Assembly (NCBI GenBank): GCA_024709285.1
Contig: JANJWY010000205.1
Coordinates: 1 to 5,597, forward strand
Direction of reading: 5' to 3'
Source: Erysipelotrichaceae bacterium
GTDB taxonomy: Bacteria > Bacillota_I > Bacilli_A > Erysipelotrichales > Erysipelotrichaceae
DNA length: 5,597 bases
The stretch's first letter is position 1. Every line of letters starts with the position of its first letter. Positions 1 to 5,597 of the stretch are shown piece after piece. A program made the translations under genes and the position numbers. The notes beneath the pieces are model-generated. The model saw only the letters and a program-made list of their open reading frames with translations, had not been told where the DNA came from and ran no database searches.

Positions 1-132
1 TCCGAGCTTCTTTAGATTGCGATAGCTTAAGTAATAAGCCAGGTAAGCGCCCACCAATATCAATACGGCATACCACTTGATGGAAATCGGCCCGACATCC
101 AAAAAGGTTTGTAAATCTGGAAAAAATTTCAT
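1..132 (-). CDS. lgt: Prolipoprotein diacylglyceryl transferase, N-terminal 44 codons only (cut by window edge)
   Basis: Lgt is an integral membrane enzyme. It transfers the diacylglyceryl group of phosphatidylglycerol to the lipobox cysteine of prolipoproteins, the first step of lipoprotein maturation. The frame opens with ATG at 132-130 (MKFFPDLQTFL) and stays open to the left edge, giving 44 residues. The recognisable part is DVGPISIKWYAVLILVG at about residues 12-28, which matches the family's N-terminal pattern of a G-P-[hydrophobic]-x-[hydrophobic]-[KRH]-W-Y motif leading into the first membrane helix. Here the hydrophobic stretch runs from about residue 20 to 37 and is followed by a basic R-N-L-K-K segment. 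The catalytic and signature residues lie further on and are not in the window. The gene starts 11 bp after the hprK stop, so it is very likely co-transcribed with hprK, a common Bacillota pairing. Identity rests on a short N-terminus plus context, which together are quite specific. Confidence 0.87.
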   Translation of the reverse strand, partial: MKFFPDLQTFLDVGPISIKWYAVLILVGAYLAYYLSYRNLKKLG

Positions 133-136
133 AAAT

Positions 137-141
137 CCTCC
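137..141 (-). promoter_or_regulatory. Ribosome binding site for lgt
   Basis: The minus strand reads CGGAGGATTTATG, so a GGAGG core sits 4 nt before the lgt ATG at 132-130. It fills the 11-bp gap after the hprK stop codon. The spacing is slightly short but workable and supports this ATG as the start. No promoter or terminator fits in so small a gap, so lgt must rely on transcription from upstream. Confidence 0.8.
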
Positions 142-143
142 GT

Positions 144-1100
144 TTATTCTCTGTTTAATTTATTCTGACGTTCTATGTAATCAAATACCCGCCGGTCAAA
201 ATCACTGCCGGCATCAAATCCTTTGTCTTTGAGCGTAAAATCGGTTACAGCCGCTTCAATCAATATGGCTAAGTTTCTGCCTTCTTTAACCGGAAACAAC
301 AGCTGTGGAACATCAATTTCCAACATGGTCATAACCTTGTTGGTTTCAATGCCCACACGTTTGTAATCTTTCGAGTCATCCCACTTTTCAAGATACACGA
401 CAAAATCAATTCGTGCACTGTCCAACAAAGCCGAAGCCCCAAACATCTTGGCAACATCGATGATCCCGATACCCCGCAGTTCCAGTAAGCCTTTCAACAG
501 TTCAGGAGCATATCCGATTACTGTGTTGTGCACACGGCGAATGTCGACTCGATCATCCGAAACCAGCACATGACCTTTTCGGATGAGTTCAAGCGCTGTC
601 TCCGATTTGCCCATACCGCTTTCCCCGGTGATGAGTACCCCTTTACCAAAAACACTGATCAAAACCCCGTGAATATTGTCTGTCGGTGATAGATGCTCAT
701 CCAGAAAACTGATGATATCGACCATCAGACGATATGTCTTTTGCTCAGATGCAAAAATCGGGAAGTTTTTATATGCTGCGATTTCCTTTAGGATTGGCGG
801 ACATGAATAATCTCTTGCCAGGATGATGGAGGGTGTCCATCCATCGGTCAATCGATCAAACACATAGCGTTGCTGTTCTTCAGAAATTGTTTCGATATAA
901 GCCATTTCCTTATCACCCATGATAACGATGCGCCGCGGTTCGGTGTGTTCGAAGAATCCGGTAAGTTCAAGTCCGGGGCGGTTAAGATCGGGAACAACGA
1001 CCCAACGATTCAACGATTCATCATTTCCCGTGATTTGTTGAAACTGAAAATAGTCCTTCACTTCACGCATGGTGCATTTTGCTTCGAAACTCACGCTCAT
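144..1100 (-). CDS. hprK: HPr kinase/phosphorylase
   Basis: This cytoplasmic bifunctional enzyme phosphorylates the phosphocarrier protein HPr at its regulatory serine using ATP or pyrophosphate, and reverses the reaction with phosphate. In Bacillota, P-Ser-HPr is the co-repressor of CcpA in carbon catabolite repression. The 318-residue product matches the usual length of about 310. Residues 1-130 form the variable N-terminal domain (PDLNRPGLELTGFF at 37-50). The catalytic domain has HGVLI at 144-148, the P-loop GESGMGKSE at 159-167 (Lys165, Ser166), an acidic pair SDD at 181-183, the family signature ELRGIGIIDVAKMFG at 207-221, and PVKEGRNLAILIE at 270-282. Many relatives have proline or threonine before GRN; here it is Glu273. 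The ATG at 1100-1098 overlaps the uvrA TGA (ATGA), but the SD at 1102-1107 is only 1 nt from it. An in-frame GTG at 1094-1092 has 7-nt spacing and may be the true start, giving 316 residues. Identity is secure; only the start is uncertain. Confidence 0.97.
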   Translation of the reverse strand: MSVSFEAKCTMREVKDYFQFQQITGNDESLNRWVVVPDLNRPGLELTGFFEHTEPRRIVIMGDKEMAYIETISEEQQRYVFDRLTDGWTPSIILARDYSCPPILKEIAAYKNFPIFASEQKTYRLMVDIISFLDEHLSPTDNIHGVLISVFGKGVLITGESGMGKSETALELIRKGHVLVSDDRVDIRRVHNTVIGYAPELLKGLLELRGIGIIDVAKMFGASALLDSARIDFVVYLEKWDDSKDYKRVGIETNKVMTMLEIDVPQLLFPVKEGRNLAILIEAAVTDFTLKDKGFDAGSDFDRRVFDYIERQNKLNRE

Positions 1101-3928
1101 CCCTCCTTTTTATGGAAAAGTTTATGCAGATACTGTCCGGTATAGCTGGTTGGATGCATAGCGACTTGCTCAGGAGTGCCGGTGCACAAAATCGTTCCGC
1201 CATCATCGCCGCCTTCCGGTCCGATATCTATAATAACATCTGCTGATTTAATAATATCAAGATTATGCTCAATAACAATGACTGTATCGCCATTTTCGAC
1301 GATTCTCTGCAATACTTTGAGCAATTTTGCCACATCATGGCTGTGAAGGCCGGTCGTCGGTTCATCAAGAATGAAGACCGTTTTCCCTGTTGCCCGCCGT
1401 TGAAGTTCACTGGCCAGTTTTACACGTTGCGCTTCACCGCCCGAAAGTGTGGTAGCCGGTTGCCCGAGTTTGATGTAACCCAAACCGACGTCTAACAGCG
1501 TTTGTAAGCGGTGCTTGATTTTATGCACATTGGTGAAGAATTCAATGGCATCTTCCACGCTTAATTCCAATATTTCGTAAATGTTCTTACCTTTGTATGT
1601 CACTTGAAGTGTTTCTTCGTTATACCGTTTGCCCTCACATTCTTCACAAGGAACAAAAACATCCGGCAGAAAGTGCATGGAAATGCGTTTGACACCGTCA
1701 CCCTGACACAATTCACATCGTCCGCCACGGACATTGAATGAGAAGCGGCCTTTGTCATATCCCCGCACCTTTGCTTCCGGTGTTAACGCAAACAAATCGC
1801 GGATATCATCAAAAATTCCTGTATAGGTAACCGGATTGGAACGCGGTGTCCGGCCGATCGGGTCTTGATCGATTTCAATGACCTTATCGATATATTCAAG
1901 TCCCGTAACTTTATCCACCAACCCCGGTTTGACTTTCGCCCTGCCCAAATAATGTTGAAGGGTTTTGCATAGGACTTCGTTGACCAGCGAAGATTTCCCA
2001 CTGCCGCTGACACCGGTCACGGCAATAAAAGAATTCAAAGGAAACTCAACTGTCACATTTTTTAAGTTGTTTTCTTTTGCTCCGATAACTTTCAGTACTT
2101 GACCGTTTCCTTTACTGCGAACGGATGGGATGGGAATGAACATTTTGCCCGATAAATACTGTCCGGTAATCGAGTTGGGATTGTTTTTCACTTCTTCCGG
2201 TGTTCCATTGGCAATGACCTCACCGCCATGTTCCCCGGCTCCCGGACCAATGTCAACGATCCAGTCCGATGCCATCATCGTTTCTTCATCGTGTTCAACA
2301 ACGATCAGTGAATTTCCCAAGTCACGCATATTTTTCAATGTACGGATCAGCTTTGCGTTATCCCGCTGATGGAGTCCGATCGATGGTTCATCAAGCACAT
2401 ATAAAACGCCGGTCAGCCGTGAGCCGATCTGCGTTGCCAGTCGGATGCGCTGTGCTTCACCGCCGGATAAACTGCCGGCAATACGATCCAATGTCAGATA
2501 CTCCAAACCAACGTCTTTCAGAAATTCCAGACGTTCACGTATTTCTTTGAGTACCAGCCGGGATATTTCGGTTTGCATCGGTCCCAGTTGTAACTGATCT
2601 ATATATGTCAATGCATTCTTCACGGACATTTGCGTCCATTCATTTATATTCTTGATTCCTACTTGTACACATAATGCCATTTCATTCAACCGGCGACCAT
2701 GACAGGTTTCACAGGTGGATTCAGACATAAAACTGGCATACCACTCTCTTGACATTTGCGATGTGGTTTCCATAAAACGACGTTCGATCAATGAAGCGAC
2801 ACCTTCAATATAATCATTTCGAGAAAAGGTGTTCCCTGAGCGAGATGAAATCGTATAAGATATGGGTTCTTTGGAACCATACATCAAGATATTTACTTCT
2901 TTGTCCGTCAGATTTTTGATGGGCTTGCGCATATCTATCTGATAGTGATCGCACAGGGTCTTAAATACTTGCCACTCCAGATTTTCACTGTCAACAATGT
3001 TTTTATAATAAGCAATCCCGCCTTGACGGATGCTTTTGCTTCGATCAGGAATCAAATAGTCCACATCGACCTTTTGCGTGACTCCCAAACCTTTGCAAGT
3101 CTCACATGCGCCTAACGGGGAGTTGAATGAGAATAAACGGGGTTCCAGTCTTGCTACCGCAAAGCCACACTCCATACATGCGTAGCGTTGTGAAAACAGG
3201 ATTTCCTGATCACTGGCAGAAACGATGGCTAACCCGTCCGCAAGACGTAGAGCTGTTTCCAACGAATCGTGCAGACGTGTCTTGTTTTCATCAGACTTGA
3301 TGATCCGATCGATCAAGACATCGATATCATGTTTCTTGTTTTTTTCTAACACGATATCTTCCTCAAGCATATGAATTTCGCCATTGACTCGTACACGGAC
3401 AAATCCTTCTTTTAACAGTTTTTCAAACAGATCCTTATGTGTTCCTTTTTGTTGACGTAACACCGGAGCCAGGATTTGAATCCGTGTCTGATCAGGGAGT
3501 TGGGAAACCTTCTCCAACATTTGTTTGACGGTCTGCGATTGGATCGGTGTGTGGTGTGTGGGACAGTACGGCGTTCCGATACGGGCATAAAGCAACCGTA
3601 GATAATCGTAAATTTCCGTCACGGTACCGACGGTCGATCGGGGATTATTGCTTGTGGTTTTCTGATCGATGGAAATCGCCGGAGACAATCCTTCAATCAA
3701 GTCCACGTCCGGCTTTTCGGTATTGCCTAAAAACTGACGGGCATAAGCACTCAGTGATTCGACATATCTTCGTTGGCCTTCCGCATATATCGTATCGAAG
3801 GCTAACGATGTTTTTCCGGAACCTGAAAGTCCGGTCATGATGACCAGTTTATTGCGCGGGATGTCCAGATCAATGTTTTTTAAATTATTGACCCGTGCCC
3901 CTTTGATATGGATAACATCTTGTTTCAT
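1097..3928 (-). CDS. uvrA: Excinuclease ABC subunit A (UvrA), complete
   Basis: UvrA is the dimeric ATPase that scans DNA for bulky damage and loads UvrB in nucleotide excision repair. The 943-residue product is full length (relatives are about 940-960) and shows two ABC ATPase halves. Half one: Walker A GLSGSGKTS at 33-41, Q-loop ISIDQK at 85-90, signature LSGGEAQR at 487-494, Walker B VLDEPS at 511-516, switch His546. Half two: Walker A GVSGSGKSS at 639-647, IDQ around 686-688, LSGGEAQR at 828-835, ILDEPT at 853-858, His887. Zinc modules: Cys251/254 with Cys275/278; Cys406/409 in the insertion region; and the DNA-contacting C-x2-C-x19-C-x2-C finger at Cys738/741/761/764. The insertion and UvrB-binding regions fall between the first Walker A and the first signature. 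The C-terminus ends soon after GQYLHKLF and lacks the longer charged tail of Bacillus UvrA. The ATG has an SD and its own probable promoter. The gene follows uvrB by 82 bp and overlaps hprK by 4 bp. No broken motif is seen. Confidence 0.99.
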   Translation of the reverse strand: MKQDVIHIKGARVNNLKNIDLDIPRNKLVIMTGLSGSGKTSLAFDTIYAEGQRRYVESLSAYARQFLGNTEKPDVDLIEGLSPAISIDQKTTSNNPRSTVGTVTEIYDYLRLLYARIGTPYCPTHHTPIQSQTVKQMLEKVSQLPDQTRIQILAPVLRQQKGTHKDLFEKLLKEGFVRVRVNGEIHMLEEDIVLEKNKKHDIDVLIDRIIKSDENKTRLHDSLETALRLADGLAIVSASDQEILFSQRYACMECGFAVARLEPRLFSFNSPLGACETCKGLGVTQKVDVDYLIPDRSKSIRQGGIAYYKNIVDSENLEWQVFKTLCDHYQIDMRKPIKNLTDKEVNILMYGSKEPISYTISSRSGNTFSRNDYIEGVASLIERRFMETTSQMSREWYASFMSESTCETCHGRRLNEMALCVQVGIKNINEWTQMSVKNALTYIDQLQLGPMQTEISRLVLKEIRERLEFLKDVGLEYLTLDRIAGSLSGGEAQRIRLATQIGSRLTGVLYVLDEPSIGLHQRDNAKLIRTLKNMRDLGNSLIVVEHDEETMMASDWIVDIGPGAGEHGGEVIANGTPEEVKNNPNSITGQYLSGKMFIPIPSVRSKGNGQVLKVIGAKENNLKNVTVEFPLNSFIAVTGVSGSGKSSLVNEVLCKTLQHYLGRAKVKPGLVDKVTGLEYIDKVIEIDQDPIGRTPRSNPVTYTGIFDDIRDLFALTPEAKVRGYDKGRFSFNVRGGRCELCQGDGVKRISMHFLPDVFVPCEECEGKRYNEETLQVTYKGKNIYEILELSVEDAIEFFTNVHKIKHRLQTLLDVGLGYIKLGQPATTLSGGEAQRVKLASELQRRATGKTVFILDEPTTGLHSHDVAKLLKVLQRIVENGDTVIVIEHNLDIIKSADVIIDIGPEGGDDGGTILCTGTPEQVAMHPTSYTGQYLHKLFHKKEG
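1102..1107 (-). promoter_or_regulatory. Ribosome binding site for hprK (decides between ATG and GTG starts)
   Basis: A consensus AGGAGG lies inside the last codons of uvrA (those for Lys-Lys-Glu-Gly). It is followed after 1 nt by ATG at 1100-1098 and after 7 nt by an in-frame GTG at 1094-1092. Known spacing preference (about 5-9 nt) favours the GTG. The ATGA overlap favours ATG by termination-reinitiation coupling. The motif itself is unambiguous. Confidence 0.8.
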
Positions 3929-3937
3929 ATTAAATTT

Positions 3938-3942
3938 ACCTC
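3938..3942 (-). promoter_or_regulatory. Ribosome binding site for uvrA
   Basis: The minus strand carries GAGGT 9 nt before the uvrA ATG at 3928-3926 (GAGGTAAATTTAATATG). It supports the chosen start, which also gives the family-typical N-terminus (IHIKGARVNNLKNIDLDIP). Confidence 0.75.
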
Positions 3943-3952
3943 AACCTTATTC

Positions 3953-3981
3953 ATTATACATGATAAACTTCTTCATTAAAA
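3953..3981 (-). promoter_or_regulatory. Probable sigma-A-type promoter for uvrA-hprK-lgt
   Basis: On the minus strand a perfect TATAAT lies at 3958-3953. The candidate -35 at 3981-3976 (TTTTAA, 17-bp spacer) is weak, with 3 of 6 matches to TTGACA, and the region between is AT-rich. Transcription would begin near 3946, leaving a leader of about 18 nt that includes the SD. A TG directly precedes the -10 box but is one base out of register for a classical extended -10. No inverted GAAC/GTTC (LexA/DinR-type) operator is visible around it. The position between two genes of one pathway suggests a secondary, internal promoter. Confidence 0.55.
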
Positions 3982-3992
3982 ATACAATACGC

Positions 3993-4012
3993 AAACCGGG
4001 TTGCCCCGGTTT
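3993..4012 (-). terminator. Hairpin at the uvrB stop codon: weak or partial intrinsic terminator, or mRNA processing/stability element
   Basis: In the minus-strand RNA the arms AAACCGGG and CCCGGUUU form a perfect 8-bp stem (extendable by one U-G pair) closed by GCAA, a GNRA-class tetraloop. The 5' arm includes the last two bases of the uvrB UAA stop. The stem is followed by GCGUAUUGUAUUUUU, so the U-run is displaced about 10 nt and interrupted; the only adjacent Us are within the stem. That is a poor match to a strong intrinsic terminator. Partial read-through into uvrA, or 3'-end protection of a uvrB message, seems more likely. The hairpin is certain as a sequence feature; its role is inferred. 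Confidence 0.5.
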
Positions 4013-5597
4013 ATTCAACTTTCATTTCGATGATGATATCGCGTAACTGGGCTGCCCGTTCAAAATCGAGGACTCGGGCAGCTTCGTGCATTTCCTTTTC
4101 CAACTGACGAATGACTTCGTCTTTTTCCTTCTTACTGACCTTGCCCTTCTTTTTCAACAGCTTGGCGGTCATTTCCTGAGTTTCTTTACCACGAATGGAA
4201 TCGCGTATTTCTTTGACAATGGTTTTAGGAGTTACATCATTGTCAATATTGTATTGTTCTTGTACGGCTCGGCGGCGATTGGTTTCATTGATTGCATTAA
4301 TCATTGAGTCCGTCATCCGATCGGCATACAGGATAACCTTGCCATCAGAGTTACGTGCTGCCCGACCAATCGTCTGGATCAGTGAGCGGGTCGATCGGAG
4401 GAATCCTTCTTTATCCGCATCCAAAATCGCAACCAAGGATACTTCCGGTAAATCCAAACCTTCTCTTAATAGATTGATTCCGACCAGTACATCGTACTTT
4501 CCTTTGCGCAGTTCACGGATGATTTCGATGCGTTCCAAAGTTTTGGTTTCATGATGCAAATAAGCAACGTTTAAATGAAGTTTTTTAAGATAACCGGTCA
4601 GTTCTTCTGCCATCTTGACGGTCAGCGTTGTAATAAGAACACGCTGGTTTTTCGCCATGCGCAGCTTGATTTGATCGACGATATCATCGATTTGACCACG
4701 AGAAGGTTTGACTTCGATCTGTGGGTCAAGCAGTCCGGTGGGGCGGATGATTTGTTCAACGATTTCACCGTTGGTCAAATTAGTTTCATAGTCGCCCGGT
4801 GTCGCCGAAACGAAAATCGTCTGCGGAGTAAGTTGCTCAAACTCCGTAAATTTTAATGGGTGGTTGTCGAGAGCCGAGGGTAAACGGAATCCAAATTCCA
4901 CCAATACTTCTTTGCGTGCTCTGTCCCCGTTGTACATTCCGCGAACCTGCGGGATGCTGACATGCGATTCATCCACCACAAACAAAAAATCCTTGGGGAA
5001 AAAATCAAAGAGTGTAAATGGGCGTTGTCCTTCTGCTCGACCATCGATGTGACGTGAGTAGTTCTCAATGCCCGGACAGAAGCCGAATTCACGCAATGCT
5101 TCCAAGTCATAACGGGTCCTTTGTTCAAGACGCTGCTTTTCCAAGAGTTTCCCATCTTTCTCAAATTCGATTAGACGTTCTCTCAGTTCGGCTTCGATAT
5201 CATTACATGCCCGTAAGATATGCTCTTTGTTGCGGGCATATTCATTGGCAGGAAAAATATGATACAAAGAATAGGCATTTATAATTTTTCCGGTGATGGG
5301 ATCAACTTCCGTGATCCGTTCGATTTCGTTGTCAAACATCTCGATACGCAGAATGAATGCATCGGTATATCCCAGGCAAATTTCAATCACATCGCCGCGT
5401 ACCCGAAAGGTTCCGCGGGTTTGTTCGATGTCATTTCGCTGATACTGACGTTCGACCAGTCTGTGTAAAAGCTGTTGGCGGTCGATTTTCTCTTCAACAC
5501 GAATAGTAAAAAACATGTCGCGATACAATTCCGGAGCACTAGAAGCATAAATACAAGCGACCGAAGCAACGACGATCGTGTCACGGCGCTGAAGGAT
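4011..5597 (-). CDS. uvrB: Excinuclease ABC subunit B (UvrB), C-terminal 528 residues (start lies outside the window)
   Basis: UvrB verifies the lesion after hand-over from UvrA and recruits UvrC for incision. The frame is open through the right edge: from 5597 the codons give ILQRRDTIVVASVACIYASS, which matches the helicase-like part just after the beta-hairpin. Compared with relatives of about 660 residues, roughly 130 N-terminal residues, including Walker A and the beta-hairpin, are missing because of the window edge. Visible motifs, numbered in the 528-residue fragment: RGTFRVRGDVIEI (about 61-73), YSRH (180-183), DESH Walker B (209-212) with RGMYNGDRARKEV after it, SATPG (264-268), VAYLHHETKTLERI (helicase domain 2), GINLLREGLD (373-382), QTIGRAARN (408-416), then a lysine-rich linker and a C-terminal UVR domain (about 490-525, with DFERAAQLRD) that pairs with UvrC. 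The segment after GDVIEI reads CLGYTDA where Bacillus has FPASRDE, a local divergence. The TAA stop enters a hairpin. The gene lies directly upstream of uvrA, its functional partner. Confidence 0.98.
   Translation of the reverse strand: MLQRRDTIVVASVACIYASSAPELYRDMFFTIRVEEKIDRQQLLHRLVERQYQRNDIEQTRGTFRVRGDVIEICLGYTDAFILRIEMFDNEIERITEVDPITGKIINAYSLYHIFPANEYARNKEHILRACNDIEAELRERLIEFEKDGKLLEKQRLEQRTRYDLEALREFGFCPGIENYSRHIDGRAEGQRPFTLFDFFPKDFLFVVDESHVSIPQVRGMYNGDRARKEVLVEFGFRLPSALDNHPLKFTEFEQLTPQTIFVSATPGDYETNLTNGEIVEQIIRPTGLLDPQIEVKPSRGQIDDIVDQIKLRMAKNQRVLITTLTVKMAEELTGYLKKLHLNVAYLHHETKTLERIEIIRELRKGKYDVLVGINLLREGLDLPEVSLVAILDADKEGFLRSTRSLIQTIGRAARNSDGKVILYADRMTDSMINAINETNRRRAVQEQYNIDNDVTPKTIVKEIRDSIRGKETQEMTAKLLKKKGKVSKKEKDEVIRQLEKEMHEAARVLDFERAAQLRDIIIEMKVE

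Noticed and set aside
3547..3840. Plus-strand open frame opposite uvrA, and similar antisense or alternate-frame frames elsewhere (for example 870-1145, 2269-2550, 4195-4554)
   Set aside because: They lie wholly or almost wholly opposite strongly conserved uvrA, uvrB or hprK coding sequence, show no recognisable domain, and are what a mid-GC coding region produces by chance.
3929..4010. LexA/DinR SOS operator upstream of uvrA
   Set aside because: I looked for a CGAAC-N4-GTTCG-like inverted repeat and found none. The only inverted repeat in the gap is the GC-rich hairpin, which does not match the operator.
3993..4020. Bidirectional terminator also acting on the plus strand
   Set aside because: No plus-strand gene ends here, and downstream of the stem on that strand there is only ATTCAACTTTC, with no U-run.
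4011..5528. uvrB starting at the TTG at 5528
   Set aside because: The frame stays open to 5597 and the extra 23 codons encode conserved UvrB sequence (IVVASVACIYASS). The TTG is an internal leucine codon and the gene is truncated by the window edge.
1..5597. Hidden mobile element, CRISPR array, RNA gene or novel defence-type system
   Set aside because: Nearly every base is accounted for by four conserved housekeeping genes. The two gaps are 82 and 11 bp, and I saw no direct repeats, transposase-like sequence or structured RNA pattern.

Overview
The window is an ordinary housekeeping region, most likely from a low-to-mid GC Bacillota (Firmicutes) genome. By eye GC is around the mid-40s percent (not counted). 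The pointer to this phylum is hprK next to lgt: HPr kinase/phosphorylase of this type is the hallmark of the Bacillota carbon-catabolite control system. The same order, uvrB-uvrA-hprK-lgt, is known in relatives such as Staphylococcus. I cannot assign a genus.

All four genes lie on the minus strand, so they read from right to left. From the right edge they are: uvrB (4011-5597; its N-terminal coding part lies outside the window), an 82-bp gap, uvrA (1097-3928), hprK (ATG overlapping the uvrA stop by 4 bp), an 11-bp gap, and the first 44 codons of lgt (1-132), cut by the left edge. The window is almost fully coding. The only non-coding stretches are the 82-bp uvrB-uvrA gap and the 11-bp hprK-lgt gap, so no gene-free stretch exceeds 300 bases.

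The uvrB-uvrA gap carries a perfect 8-bp hairpin with a GNRA-type loop that begins in the uvrB stop codon. Next come a clear TATAAT -10 box and a Shine-Dalgarno (SD) sequence for uvrA. This suggests partial termination or RNA processing after uvrB and a separate promoter feeding uvrA-hprK-lgt. I see no LexA/DinR-type SOS operator in that gap; if the locus is damage-inducible, the operator is probably upstream of uvrB, outside the window.

UvrA and UvrB are the damage-recognition and damage-verification subunits of nucleotide excision repair. HprK phosphorylates and dephosphorylates HPr at serine to set carbon catabolite repression. Lgt lipidates prolipoproteins in the membrane. Repair and metabolic genes share a transcript here without an obvious common function. 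I found no mobile element, CRISPR array, RNA gene or undescribed system. The most useful detail is the hprK start: the strong SD is only 1 nt from the ATG but 7 nt from an in-frame GTG two codons later.
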